Positions 53,072 through 61,820 are shown, counted from the stretch's first letter. The stretch: 64,000 bases of DNA from Phycisphaerales bacterium (GCA_019744815.1 JAIEUA010000010.1:124001-188000); one strand, 5' to 3'. The notes: generated by a model not told the origin, from the sequence alone. A program made the numbers and translations.

Positions 53072-53360
53072 CTCGAAGGCCAACGGCCTTCCGGATCTCA
53101 GCCGGGGCTGAAGCGACGAGTCCGCGAGGAGCGCCAGCCCCGGAAGGCGTCATCATCTGCGAACGAGGTCGGCAAACCGCCGCACTCCAAGGGAGTGCAA
53201 GAGCCGCCCGCCCACCGGCCGCATTCGTTGCTTCTCGCACTCCGACGGAGTGCGAACGCTGTTGTGAGTTTGGAGGAAGACTCGCCTTCCGCGGGTGTCG
53301 CTCGATGACTCGCTCCACCCGCGGCTGAGTTCTGGTCAGCCCGTTGGGCTGCAACGGACC
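53072..53360. repeat. Intergenic cluster of small palindromes, families III and others
   Basis: The 405-bp gap between mcsB and the deacetylase gene holds several inverted pairs: CCGGGGCTG near 53103-53111 with CAGCCCCGG near 53134-53142; two facing palindromes GCACTCCAAGGGAGTGC (53182-53198) and CGCACTCCGACGGAGTGCG (53236-53254); and CCGCGGGTG (53289-53297) with CACCCGCGG (53316-53324). No gene was recognised. Confidence 0.75.
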
Positions 53361-53438
53361 GACACAAGCGATCGAACGAACAATCGCCAGCCTTACCCCG
53401 CGCATCGCTTCGGATCTCGGCCGGAACTCGCACCACGT

Positions 53439-54212
53439 TTAGATGGCGTTAAACGAAATCAACTCAACCGGCCCCCTCGCCCGCTTCTCCCACAGCGTGT
53501 CCATCAGTTCCTCTTCGCGCCGGAAGATCGGGTCATCCGATCCAGGATGCACCATCAGCTCGACCGTTCTCGCGCTGGGAACGTTCGGAAGCAGATCGTG
53601 GTAAATCCAGAACCACGTGAACAGGTCGGTGCACCGCGTGCGGGGCGAGGACCAGCGAAGGCCCATGTCCCAGAGCTTCTTCTTCACTCGCTGCTTCACA
53701 CCGCCGACCAGCGGGTCGGTCGGGTGGTAGAGATTCATCGTCGTCCGCACGCGCTGGATGCCAGTCGCACGCTGCACACGCTTGAGCACCTTGAACAGCG
53801 GGGCGTGCGTGTGGACGTGATGGTGGCTGTCGAGATGACTGATCGAGACGCCGTGCGGGGCAAGCAGCGATCGCACCTTCTCGATCTGCGCGATCCATTC
53901 GCGCTCCACCGCGGCAAGCAGCGACGGCGTGTACGCCGCGTCGCGGGCCTTGCGCGCAAAGCCGCCGTGATCGTTCAGGAGCGGACGCAGCTCGTCATCA
54001 CGCGTGATCGGCACGAGGTCGGTCAGGTTCATGTGCACGCCAAACGAGCAGCCAGGCAGGTCCTTCGCCCGGCGGCACGCGTCCTCCACCGCCGGTCCGG
54101 CGGCCATGATCGTGGCGCTGGTCAGCCGCCCACGCGACATCAGCCCGAAGATCGCGTCGTTCACGCGCTGCGAGAGGCCCAGATCGTCGGCATTGATGAT
54201 GACTCGGGTCAT
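53439..54212 (-). CDS. ChbG/HpnK-family carbohydrate deacetylase (YdjC fold)
   Basis: Metal-dependent deacetylases of this family act on chitooligosaccharides or on N-acetylglucosaminyl lipids. The Asp/His metal site is complete: INADDLGLS (residues 6-14), VHMNLTD, SHLDSHHHVH (about 125-134) and ELMVHPGSDD. Length, 257 residues, is normal. It begins 7 bp after the tandem-GNAT-like gene, so the two should be co-transcribed. The substrate is unknown, but an acetylated amino sugar in a glycan or glycolipid is the most likely one. Confidence 0.9.
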   Translation of the reverse strand: MTRVIINADDLGLSQRVNDAIFGLMSRGRLTSATIMAAGPAVEDACRRAKDLPGCSFGVHMNLTDLVPITRDDELRPLLNDHGGFARKARDAAYTPSLLAAVEREWIAQIEKVRSLLAPHGVSISHLDSHHHVHTHAPLFKVLKRVQRATGIQRVRTTMNLYHPTDPLVGGVKQRVKKKLWDMGLRWSSPRTRCTDLFTWFWIYHDLLPNVPSARTVELMVHPGSDDPIFRREEELMDTLWEKRARGPVELISFNAI

Positions 54213-54219
54213 GCGATAG

Positions 54220-55380
54220 TCACGGCGTCATGAGCAGCATATCGCTGGTCGCGTGCGTCAACGTCCACTTCGTTGCGTCGGTCATCGGTGCCGTCGGCGC
54301 CGGTCGGAAGAGCACCCGCAGCCCGCCGGCGTGCACCAGACCGAAGCCCTTGCAGATCGCGTCCAAGTCGTTATCGAAGACCTGAAACTCGGTGACATCC
54401 ACACGGCCCATCTCGCTCGGCAGATCGCCGTCGCCACGATCGGTGCGGAAGTGCCCAAGAGTGAAAAGAACGAGATCCCGCTTGTTCTCGCGGGTGGGAT
54501 GGACCAGGAAGTAATCCAGGAGTGCGCCAACCACAATCTGGCCCAAGCCGTGCTGCGTCGCATCCAGCACGGAACGCTTGAGCAGGGCATACCCGGCGAG
54601 CGTGCCGCCCTCGTAGACCTCGAAGCCCTTGATCCGCCGGTACTTCATCGCCCAGTTCAGCGTCCGCGAATCGCGCGGGAAGCGGCTGAGCGCACTCGGC
54701 TGCGTAGCAGCCGCGGCAACCAGTGCATCAACCGCAGGTGAGAAGGACGAAACGGGCTTGAACGTCAACCGCGAAGGCTTGGCGGTCGCGCCCTTGGCCG
54801 CGTAGAGGAGCTTGGCAGCAACCGAAGCGAACGGCGCGGCGACCGCGGCGAGTGCCGCGTTCTTGAACGCCTTACGGGCCGGGCCGATGCCGCTGTTGAA
54901 CGCGACCCAGCGCTTCAACGGCCCGATCTCCTTGAGCCCCGCGGCCTTGTAGAGTTTCTGCGCATCCGCGCTCGGTCCGCCGCAGGCGAGCAGCGACTTG
55001 CAACGGGCCACGCCCTGCAGCATGATTACGCCGCCGATGCCCGAGGAACGGTGCGCCTCCGCGAGGAAGAACCCGTCCATCCAGAACGTGCGGAAGTCCT
55101 TCTTGCTCCCTGCCATCGCACCGGCATCGAAGATCTCGCCCGGCCCGGCGTAGAAGCCCAGCCGCCCCACCACCGCTGGCTTCTGTCCCTCGCGATCCTC
55201 GACCGCGAGCAGGATGGCGAGATCCGTCGGCTGCGCAAACGGATTCTCGCGGAGCATGCGTGCCCAGCTCGCGTCGTTGCGCGCGATGTAGCCGTGCGGA
55301 TCGTCGAAGCGATTCGTCAGGCCGTCGTCGCCGATGTCGGCAACAGTCAGAGCTTGGACGCGGAGTGAACCCATGGACAT
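54220..55380 (-). CDS. Probable tandem-GNAT-like acyltransferase
   Basis: A 386-residue protein, no signal peptide, that looks built from two alpha/beta halves of about 190 residues each. The first half has FFLAEAHRSSGIGGVIMLQGV, like the acyl-CoA loop of GNAT enzymes (RxxGIG); the second has a GNAT-like strand order (FEVYEGGTLAGYALLKRSVL, VHPTRENKRDLVLFTLG). The match is weak and the family assignment is inference. A helical linker rich in Ala (AALAAVAAPFASVAAKLLYAA) lies between them. It may use an acyl-ACP or acyl-CoA. Either ATG 55380 or 55374 could be the start. The deacetylase gene follows after 7 bp, and the VOC gene lies 191 bp upstream beyond a repeat pair. Confidence 0.6.
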   Translation of the reverse strand: MSMGSLRVQALTVADIGDDGLTNRFDDPHGYIARNDASWARMLRENPFAQPTDLAILLAVEDREGQKPAVVGRLGFYAGPGEIFDAGAMAGSKKDFRTFWMDGFFLAEAHRSSGIGGVIMLQGVARCKSLLACGGPSADAQKLYKAAGLKEIGPLKRWVAFNSGIGPARKAFKNAALAAVAAPFASVAAKLLYAAKGATAKPSRLTFKPVSSFSPAVDALVAAAATQPSALSRFPRDSRTLNWAMKYRRIKGFEVYEGGTLAGYALLKRSVLDATQHGLGQIVVGALLDYFLVHPTRENKRDLVLFTLGHFRTDRGDGDLPSEMGRVDVTEFQVFDNDLDAICKGFGLVHAGGLRVLFRPAPTAPMTDATKWTLTHATSDMLLMTP

Positions 55381-55446
55381 GTTGTATCGGGTGATACGCG
55401 GCTTCGCCTTGGACAAGAACGCAAGGCCGCGTATGTAGGCCGGGTC

Positions 55447-55555
55447 GGGGGCGGGGCCTTCTAGGCCCCGCCGACTCCGTTCAAGAGCGATCGCCTCGGA
55501 TTCGCATCGAAACCTAGTCAAGCCACGACTGCGGAGCCTGGAAGGCCCAGCCCCC
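55447..55555. repeat. Paired inverted palindromes, family IV
   Basis: Arms 55447-55469 and 55533-55555 are inverted copies that match at 20 of 23 positions; their cores are GGGGCCTTCTAGGCCCC and a diverged form. They are separated by 63 bp and lie between the VOC gene and the tandem-GNAT-like gene. Confidence 0.8.
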
Positions 55556-55571
55556 AGACCGCCATCACCGC

Positions 55572-56027
55572 TCAGACCTTCAGTGCATTCTCAACCAACT
55601 CAAACAGCCCCAGATTCGCCGAGAAGAACCACGCGATCCGCCGATCCCCGAACGCCGTCGCCGGCGCCGGCTTGGCGATCTGCATCAGGCCCTTGGCCTT
55701 CGCGCTCGCCGCGGCGGCGTCGATGTCGGGCACGCTGTAGCAGATATGGGCGAGCTTGATGCCCTTGGCCAGCGAGTTGTTCACCGGCGAATCAGGCGCG
55801 GCAGGCTCGATGAACTCGATGCACACGCCCTGCACATCGACGAACGCGACCCGCACCTTCTGGATCGGATCGTGCACCACTTCGATGTTCGGCACGCCCA
55901 TCGCCGTCGCCGCGGCCTGGATCGACTTCACGACCATGCCGACGTGATGCACCCGAGTGCCATCACCGAACAGGCTCACCTGCTCGTGCTTCACCTCGCC
56001 GCCCTTGGCCGGAACAACATCAGGCAT
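55572..56027 (-). CDS. VOC-superfamily protein (epimerase/glyoxalase-like)
   Basis: The 151-residue protein has two beta-alpha-beta-beta-beta modules of the vicinal-oxygen-chelate fold: VHHVGMVVKSIQAAATAMG and KLAHICYSVPDIDAAAASAKAKG. The first His of each module and the Glu residues in CIEFIEP and LFELVEN can form the metal site, as in methylmalonyl-CoA epimerase or lactoylglutathione lyase. Its start (ATG 56027) overlaps the stop codon of the FkbH-like gene by 8 nt, so the two are translationally coupled, which argues for a joint pathway with the FkbH/ACP pair. Confidence 0.87.
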   Translation of the reverse strand: MPDVVPAKGGEVKHEQVSLFGDGTRVHHVGMVVKSIQAAATAMGVPNIEVVHDPIQKVRVAFVDVQGVCIEFIEPAAPDSPVNNSLAKGIKLAHICYSVPDIDAAAASAKAKGLMQIAKPAPATAFGDRRIAWFFSANLGLFELVENALKV

Positions 56028-57759
56028 GCGCGGCCTCGGTCTCGGAGGCGGGCGCGTTGCCATCGCCCTCGACGAGCGTGATGTGCGTCGGCATCGGGAA
56101 CGCCATCGCGTGCTCCCACCAGAACTCGGTGTTCGCGTCGTTCTTCGCCAAACCCGACTCGTCCTTGAAGTAATCCAAACACGGCTTGTTGCGCTTGGTC
56201 TCGATGTACTTCGCCGTCGTCTTCTTCGCGCCCATCTGGCTGGCAAAGTTCAAGAGCGTCGTCAGCATCGCCTTCTCAACACCACGTCCCATGACGCGGC
56301 AGGAGAGCAGGAAGTCCGCCACGATCGCCTCGCCACCCGCGCCGACCTCGACCGACGCCAGACCCGTCAAGCCGTAGTCGCCGAAGCGATCCGCGACGCG
56401 ATACGCGTACATCGCCCGCTTGCCACTCTTCGTCCAGTCCAAGAGCTCCGCCTCGGTCATGCGCCGAGTCGTCAGGTTCATCTGGTTGGTCTTGTTGAAC
56501 AGCTGCGCCGCCCGCTTGATGTTGCCCGATCCCAGCGCCTCGTACGTGATCTTGAGCTGCAGCGACGCCAACCACTCGTCCATCGACACGTTCACACGGC
56601 TCTCGCTCCGCTGCCGCTCCGCGACGTACATCTCGGTGCGACCAAGGTCCTCATCGGTCACGCTCGGGCGGTCGAACAAACGCAGCGCATGCAGTGCCGG
56701 CGTGTACATCATCTTGTCCGCCGGCCAATCCGGCACCGTGACCTGCGGCAGGGTCTCCTTCACCCGCGCCCGCTCCGCCGGGTTGTCGTCGATGAAGATC
56801 ACGCTGTCAAGGCCGAGGTTCAGCTCCTCGACCAGCGCCTTGATGTTGGTCGCCTTGTCCTGCCAGTTGATCCGCCAGCCGGCGAAGTCGCCTTCCTTCA
56901 GCACCATCTCCGGGTTCTCGCGGATGGCAGTGAGCGCTGTCTTCTCGTCGTTCTTGCTGACGATCCCGAGGATGATGCCGGTGTGCTTCAGGCTCTTGAG
57001 CGCCCGCTGGAAGTCCGCGAAGGACTCGCCGATCGGGTCGTGCCCGCCGAGCGCGACGCCCTCCCAGCCGTTCTCGCCCACGATGCCGCCCCAGAGCGTG
57101 TCGTCGAGGTCGAGCACGATGAGCTTCTTCGACACGCCGCAGACGCCGCGGACGATGGCCTTGATGTCCGCGGCCGCGTCCTTGAAGACCTCCAGGCTGA
57201 ACATCGCCTTGGTCATCAGCCACAGCTTGTGGTTCGTCGCGGTCTTGCCCGCGCTGGCCATCCACCGCGAAGCATCCAGCACGTGCACGCGGCTGGCGTT
57301 ATCGAGCCTCTCGCACAGGCGGGCGTTCATCGCGATGAGCGCCCGGTGCACGCCGACCGTGCCCTTCGCCTGCTTCATCTCCAGCCCGCCCGTGCCGCGC
57401 CACCACGAGGGCAACACCCACGTCGGCACGAACATCGCCTCGACACGGTCGCTCGCTCGCAGGATCAGGTCGGCGAAGGCGTCCACATCGGCGAGGATCT
57501 CGTCCAGCGAAACGCGCTCGTGGTTCATCAGCCGCCGGAACGAATCGATCGCCCGCTCGGGCCTTGTCCACACCACCGCCGCGTTCGCGCCTTCCTTCCA
57601 GCACGACAGCGCCGGGTTCATCAGGATCTGCTGCACCTGATCGAAGTGCGCCACGGTCGTCTTCATCGCCGGCGCGTCGGCATCGCTCTTGAGGATCGCC
57701 CCGAGCTGGTCGATCGTGTGGTCGGCGATGAGCAGGGTGTGAAGGGTCTTGAGGTCCAT
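56020..57759 (-). CDS. FkbH-like protein (HAD phosphatase-type domain plus GNAT-like domain)
   Basis: FkbH-type enzymes in polyketide systems take a glyceryl group from 1,3-bisphosphoglycerate and load it onto an acyl carrier protein. The 579-residue protein has an N-terminal SGNH-like segment of about 200 residues (IDSFRRLMNHERVSLDEIL), the HAD domain with IVLDLDDTLWGG (Asp217, Asp219) and SVIFIDDNPAERARVKE, and a C-terminal GNAT-like domain (about 410-550) with FNKTNQMNLTTRRM. The three-domain plan is the FkbH standard. It lies 93 bp after an ACP gene and overlaps the VOC gene. The glyceryl assignment follows the family and is not shown here. Confidence 0.92.
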   Translation of the reverse strand: MDLKTLHTLLIADHTIDQLGAILKSDADAPAMKTTVAHFDQVQQILMNPALSCWKEGANAAVVWTRPERAIDSFRRLMNHERVSLDEILADVDAFADLILRASDRVEAMFVPTWVLPSWWRGTGGLEMKQAKGTVGVHRALIAMNARLCERLDNASRVHVLDASRWMASAGKTATNHKLWLMTKAMFSLEVFKDAAADIKAIVRGVCGVSKKLIVLDLDDTLWGGIVGENGWEGVALGGHDPIGESFADFQRALKSLKHTGIILGIVSKNDEKTALTAIRENPEMVLKEGDFAGWRINWQDKATNIKALVEELNLGLDSVIFIDDNPAERARVKETLPQVTVPDWPADKMMYTPALHALRLFDRPSVTDEDLGRTEMYVAERQRSESRVNVSMDEWLASLQLKITYEALGSGNIKRAAQLFNKTNQMNLTTRRMTEAELLDWTKSGKRAMYAYRVADRFGDYGLTGLASVEVGAGGEAIVADFLLSCRVMGRGVEKAMLTTLLNFASQMGAKKTTAKYIETKRNKPCLDYFKDESGLAKNDANTEFWWEHAMAFPMPTHITLVEGDGNAPASETEAAHA

Positions 57760-57776
57760 GGGAAAAACTCAAATCG

Positions 57777-57848
57777 CAAAGCAGCAAATCACCAAATCAA
57801 GGCAGCCCGCTCCGTGGCTCGATCTGAGCTTTGAGCTTTGCTGCTTTG
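57777..57848. repeat. AT-richer inverted repeat between ACP and FkbH genes
   Basis: CAAAGCAGCAAA at 57777-57788 is exactly complementary to 57837-57848, and TTTGAGC units repeat beside the right arm. The patch is noticeably less GC-rich than its surroundings. It lies inside the ACP-FkbH unit. Confidence 0.75.
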
Positions 57849-57852
57849 AGCT

Positions 57853-58149
57853 TTATCCTCCCAGCCGCCCGACCACATAGTCCGCCAGCGTGTCCACGGT
57901 TCGGAACGCCGTCGGCGTGTCCGCCATCGACTTCTCATCGGTGAGCGTGAAGCTCGGATGACCCGCGCTCTGCACGCGTTGCTCAACCTGCAGGACAAAC
58001 GTCAGCAGCCCCAGCGAGTCGAGCTTGCCGCCCTGGCCGAAGAGCACCGATTTCGGGTCCTTGGCGATCTGATTCTCGGACCCCTGGGCCGCGTTCACCT
58101 CGTCGATGGCACCGTAGATCGCGTCAAGGATTTGTTGTTTGTTCGCCAT
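57853..58149 (-). CDS. Acyl carrier protein
   Basis: Phosphopantetheine-carrying protein of 98 residues; Ser45 in GKLDSLGLL is the attachment site (DSL motif). Flanking helices (MANKQQILDAIYGAIDEVNAA and LTFVLQVEQRVQSAG) match the ACP fold, but the loop between helix 1 and the DSL site is longer than in fatty-acid ACPs, as is common in specialised carriers. The ATG at 58149 (MANKQQ) is favoured. It is the first gene of the unit with the FkbH-like and VOC genes; no ketosynthase or fatty-acid synthase gene is near, which supports a dedicated use. Confidence 0.88.
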   Translation of the reverse strand: MANKQQILDAIYGAIDEVNAAQGSENQIAKDPKSVLFGQGGKLDSLGLLTFVLQVEQRVQSAGHPSFTLTDEKSMADTPTAFRTVDTLADYVVGRLGG

Positions 58150-58356
58150 GCGAAGTGCGTTCCTGTCGTGTGGTATCGTCGATCCGACGGCCTGGGCCAA
58201 GCCGACGGCCGACAAGGGTTTGCGGCCGGGCCGCCGACCAGCCGCACCGGCCGCAGAATCGAGCAATCCGGCCCTAGTCCGGTTCCCAAACGGGCGGGAG
58301 TCTATTCCCCGGCAGGTCCGAGTTCCTGCCCGCGCATGGACCTTCACCCCGCCTTG
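58150..58356. other. Divergent promoter region of the ACP unit
   Basis: Left part of a 335-bp gap between the ACP unit and the lipoprotein gene. Read leftwards TTGGCC-N17-GATACC near 58170-58198 is a weak promoter candidate for the ACP gene. The right part of the gap contains a paired palindrome (58357-58437). Confidence 0.35.
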
Positions 58357-58437
58357 ACGAGCCCCGAGCGTGAGCGAGCGGGTCTTTCGCTCGCTCATCC
58401 ATGCCACCAAACCCACTCGCTCACGCTCGGGGCTCGT
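58357..58437. repeat. Paired inverted palindromes, family V
   Basis: Two 27-bp arms face each other (58357-58383 and 58411-58437) and differ at one base; their core is GCCCCGAGCGTGAGCGAGC. The pair is 27 bp apart, in the gap between the ACP gene and the lipoprotein gene. Confidence 0.93.
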
Positions 58438-58484
58438 TTGGGAACGCGTTTGCATCCCGCCCCCAGACCCGCGATAGTTGCCCC

Positions 58485-59957
58485 ATGCTCCCCACCGCGC
58501 TCCTCATCTCCCGCTCGCTGGCTCGCACGGCCCTTCTTCTTCCCCTCGCGCTCGCCGCGTGCTCGTCAACACCCGCGAAGGTCGAGACCAGCCGCGACCG
58601 CCTCGATGGCGCTGTGGTCGAGTGGTCCTCCGGCACCGTCGCCCGCGCCGACGAGCACTACCTCCACTTCCGCTTCAGCGTCGGGCCCGACACCAAGACC
58701 ATTCAGGCCAGCGACGAGACCATCGCGCTGCTCCTCGACGTCGACGGCCGCAGCGACACCGGTTACCAGCGCACCCCCAAGCCCTTCAACTCCATCGGCG
58801 CTGATCTCGAACTCCAATTCTCCCCCACCTCTGAGAAAGGCGCCGTCACCACCGGCGTCGAGTTCTACGCCCTCGACAAGAACGGCACCCGCACCGAACT
58901 TCCCAAAGACCAATCCGACCTGACCTTCTCGCCCGCCTACGCCTCCGCGTGGTACGAGGCCCGCATGTCCCGCGCCTTCGCGGCCAAGCTCACCAAAGCC
59001 GGCATGGCCTCCTCCGGCAAGGGCCGCGGCATCCTCGTCATCTACGCCCCGAACGAAGGCGGACGCCCCGGCGGCCGCATCGCCGGCTACAGCGAGCCGT
59101 TCGACATCACCTTCCCTCCCATCGCACCTGGACCGAAGCTGGCCGACGCCGCCATTCCCGCCAAGCCCAAGGGCACGATCCGCGTCATGTCGTGGAACGT
59201 GTGGGGCAAAATGGCCAGCGATCCGCTGAAGTTCGCCCCCATCCTTCGCGCCATCAACCCAGACGTGATCCTCATCTCGGAGTGGAAGAGCGACGAGAAG
59301 ACTCTGGTCGATGCTACCAGCGCCGTCTTCGGCTCCACCTGGTCGGGCGTCAGCGCGGGCGACGTTGCCATCGCGTCTCGTTTCCCGCTCGCACCCTCCA
59401 CCGCCAAGGCCGAGGTACTCGTCGATGGCAAGCCCCGCTCCGTGCGCTACGTCGCCGCGGTCGCTCAATCCCCCATCGGCGGCGTGCTGGTCGGCGCGAT
59501 GCACCTCAAGTGCTGCGGCGGGGCCGGCTCTTCGGAAGACCAGCTCCGCCTCGCCGAAGCCCGCGCCATCAACGACACGGTGAAGCAGGCCAGCCGCGCC
59601 GACGCCGCGACGATCCGCGTCCTCGGCGGCGACCTCAACCTCGTCGGCAGCCGCAACCCGCTCGACCTGCTCCGCGCCGACATCGATCTCGACGCCAGCG
59701 ACTTGACCCCCGCCGACCCCGCCGTTCTGGGCGACAACACCTACTACACCTGGCGCGACTGGAACACCGGCTTCTCCCCCGGCCGCCTCGACTGGCTCAC
59801 CTACAGCGACGCCACCGCGACGATCGTGCAGTCGTTCGTCCTCGACACCCGCCGGCTCACGCCCGCGGCCCTGTCATCAATGGGATTGACGACCGAATCC
59901 AGCGACGTGAGCGACCACCTGCCGGTCGTGATCGACATCGCACCGATCGCTAAGTAG
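58485..59957 (+). CDS. Lipoprotein of the endonuclease/exonuclease/phosphatase superfamily
   Basis: A lipobox (LAAC) after an N-terminal hydrophobic run anchors the protein to a membrane. The first 240 residues are a beta-rich domain like DOMON/CBM9 (HYLHFRFSVGPDTKT, IALLLDVDGRSDTGY). From about residue 245 follows an EEP fold with the active-site motifs IRVMSWNVW, ISEWKSDEK, VGAMHLKC, GGDLNLVGS and DHLPVVIDI (His-Asp end). The Glu, Asn and Asp/His set for a metal-dependent hydrolase of phosphodiesters is present. Likely acts outside the cytoplasm on nucleic acid or phospholipid head groups. The ATG at 58485 was chosen (MLPTALLISRSL). Confidence 0.87.
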   Translation: MLPTALLISRSLARTALLLPLALAACSSTPAKVETSRDRLDGAVVEWSSGTVARADEHYLHFRFSVGPDTKTIQASDETIALLLDVDGRSDTGYQRTPKPFNSIGADLELQFSPTSEKGAVTTGVEFYALDKNGTRTELPKDQSDLTFSPAYASAWYEARMSRAFAAKLTKAGMASSGKGRGILVIYAPNEGGRPGGRIAGYSEPFDITFPPIAPGPKLADAAIPAKPKGTIRVMSWNVWGKMASDPLKFAPILRAINPDVILISEWKSDEKTLVDATSAVFGSTWSGVSAGDVAIASRFPLAPSTAKAEVLVDGKPRSVRYVAAVAQSPIGGVLVGAMHLKCCGGAGSSEDQLRLAEARAINDTVKQASRADAATIRVLGGDLNLVGSRNPLDLLRADIDLDASDLTPADPAVLGDNTYYTWRDWNTGFSPGRLDWLTYSDATATIVQSFVLDTRRLTPAALSSMGLTTESSDVSDHLPVVIDIAPIAK

Positions 59958-60039
59958 AAGCGCTTGATGGAAGCGTCAGAGAGAAGCGAGTTCGGCTCTC
60001 ACACCACGCTAGAGAGCATGCGAGACCTCGACTGATCCT

Positions 60040-60065
60040 GCGAGCCGGGGCGTCCTCGCCCCGGC
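60040..60065. repeat. Single arm of palindrome family I
   Basis: 26 bp identical to the left arm at 46720-46745, here unpaired, in the 135-bp gap between the lipoprotein gene and dnaA. Its core is GCCGGGGCG-TCCT-CGCCCCGGC. Confidence 0.95.
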
Positions 60066-60092
60066 ACTCACGTTTCCATCGCCGCACGCGAT

Positions 60093-61820
60093 CTAGACCT
60101 TCTCCGCCTTCTCCACCGCCCCCATCTCCACCCCGCGGCAGAACTCCCGCAGGCTCGCCGACACCCCGATCGCACGCAGATCCGCGTGCGTCAGGATCAG
60201 CTCCTCGCTCTCGATCTCGCCCATCTCGCACGCCTCGGCATCCTTCAGTAGCCCGAGCAGCCGGTTGTGGGCCGTGATCACCGACGAGTGATTGGGCCGC
60301 CCCATCGCCCGCGCGATCTCAGGAAAGCTCAGCGTCGTCAGCCGCCGCGCGAGATAGACCACGATCGAGCGCGCCAGCACCACCCGCCGGTGCCGCCCCG
60401 TGCCCGCCATCTCGGTCGGCTCGACGCACAGCGTGCGGGCGACCTCGGAGAGAATGAGCCCCATCGGCACCGGGCGACGGCTGCGGGTCTGCCCGCCGCT
60501 CCCCGCTGTTGAAGCCGGCCGCGTGCCGCCCGCCATCTCGATCGCACGCCGGACCTGCGTCGCCGACAACGCCTCGAGCGTCGACAGCTCCGGCAACAGC
60601 CGCACCGCCGCCGTCACCTGGGTCAGCACACCCTCCAGCTCGCGCACCGATCGCCACGAAGCCGCGGCCATCGCCGCCGCGCCGGACTCATCGAGCGACA
60701 ACCCACGCCGCCGCGCCAACTGATCCGCCAACGCACGCCGCAGCGCCTCGTCGGGCTCCTCGATCCGCAGCACCGCGCCCGACATGAAGCGGCTCGACAA
60801 CGCGCTCGACAGCTTGCGGATCTCCCGCGGGTGCTCGTCCGACGCCAGCACGATCTTCGCCCCGCTCTGAGCGATCGCGTCCAAGGTGTGCAGCAGCTCG
60901 GTCTGCGTCGCGTCCTTGCTGGAAAGGAAGTGCACATCGTCGATGCACAGGAGCGCCACCCGCCGGTACGAGCGCCGGAACCCTTCGATCCCGCCCGCCT
61001 TCAGGGCCGCGATGAACTCGTTGGTGAACGCCTCCGCGGTCAAGCACCGCACGCTCGCCCCCGCGTGCTTCTCCATGAACCGGGCCGCGATCCCCTGCAG
61101 CAGATGCGTCTTGCCCATGCCGCAGGGGGCGTGCAGGAACAACGGGCTGATGGAATCCGCGTTCTGCCCGTCGGCCAGCCGCACCGCCGCGGAATACGCG
61201 AGCCGATTGCTCGCGCCGACCACAAAGTCTTCCAGCCGGTGCCGAACCGTGCGGGGCCGAGCCACACCCGGCGCTTCCGCGGCACGCACCACGGGCGGCT
61301 GGACCGCCGCCGCTGGAAGGCTCACCCGAGCCGTCGCCGGATCCACGATCACGCGGCACTCGGCCGAAGGGCCGAGCAACTCGCGGCTCGCCGCCAGGCA
61401 GGCCTCGCCGCCGCGACGCTGCAAGAGCTCGGCGACAAACTTCGACGTGACCAGAATCTCCACCGCCCCCGCGTCCAGCCGCACCGAACGCACCTCCGCG
61501 AGGTACCGCTCCACCTTGGCGAGCAGACCCAGTCGCGACAGAGCGCCCACGAAGCGGTCTCTGCCCGCTTCGCTCGAATTCGTCCCCGCGCCGCTCGCAA
61601 CCGCCGCCGCACGCTCCGCGACCGCCCGGTCGATGACGACCCGGGGGCGGGCGTGCCGCTCGATCCGACCGCTCGGCGTCGCCGCCGCGGTCCCGTCCTG
61701 CATCGAGTTTCCAGAAGTGGTGGCCGCCACGTCGACCCGCTCCGCGCTCTCCCGACGGCCCAACCGGCCGTCGAAAGCGAGCGGATGCCCGAGCTGTCCG
61801 TAGCGTGCATCAGGGACCAT
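60093..61820 (-). CDS. dnaA: Chromosomal replication initiator DnaA
   Basis: Binds origin boxes and opens DNA for replication. The AAA+ domain has Walker A APCGMGKTHLLQ, Walker B LLCIDDVHFLSSKD and sensor HPREIRKLSSALSSRF; domain IV carries the DnaA signature FPEIARAMGRPNHSSVITAHNRL at the end. Domain I (about 85-160, RFVGALSRLGLLAKVERYL) is weakly conserved. Walker A reads PCGMGKT rather than the usual GGVGLGKT, a mild difference. Two starts are possible: ATG 61820 (taken here) and ATG 61703 (MQDGTAAATP, GGAA upstream). The upstream 500 bp has origin-like features. Confidence 0.92.
   Translation of the reverse strand: MVPDARYGQLGHPLAFDGRLGRRESAERVDVAATTSGNSMQDGTAAATPSGRIERHARPRVVIDRAVAERAAAVASGAGTNSSEAGRDRFVGALSRLGLLAKVERYLAEVRSVRLDAGAVEILVTSKFVAELLQRRGGEACLAASRELLGPSAECRVIVDPATARVSLPAAAVQPPVVRAAEAPGVARPRTVRHRLEDFVVGASNRLAYSAAVRLADGQNADSISPLFLHAPCGMGKTHLLQGIAARFMEKHAGASVRCLTAEAFTNEFIAALKAGGIEGFRRSYRRVALLCIDDVHFLSSKDATQTELLHTLDAIAQSGAKIVLASDEHPREIRKLSSALSSRFMSGAVLRIEEPDEALRRALADQLARRRGLSLDESGAAAMAAASWRSVRELEGVLTQVTAAVRLLPELSTLEALSATQVRRAIEMAGGTRPASTAGSGGQTRSRRPVPMGLILSEVARTLCVEPTEMAGTGRHRRVVLARSIVVYLARRLTTLSFPEIARAMGRPNHSSVITAHNRLLGLLKDAEACEMGEIESEELILTHADLRAIGVSASLREFCRGVEMGAVEKAEKV

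Noticed and set aside
53072-53360. Possible CRISPR array because of repeated short palindromes
   Set aside because: Units differ in sequence and spacing, and no cas genes are near; they are inverted palindromes, not direct repeats with spacers.
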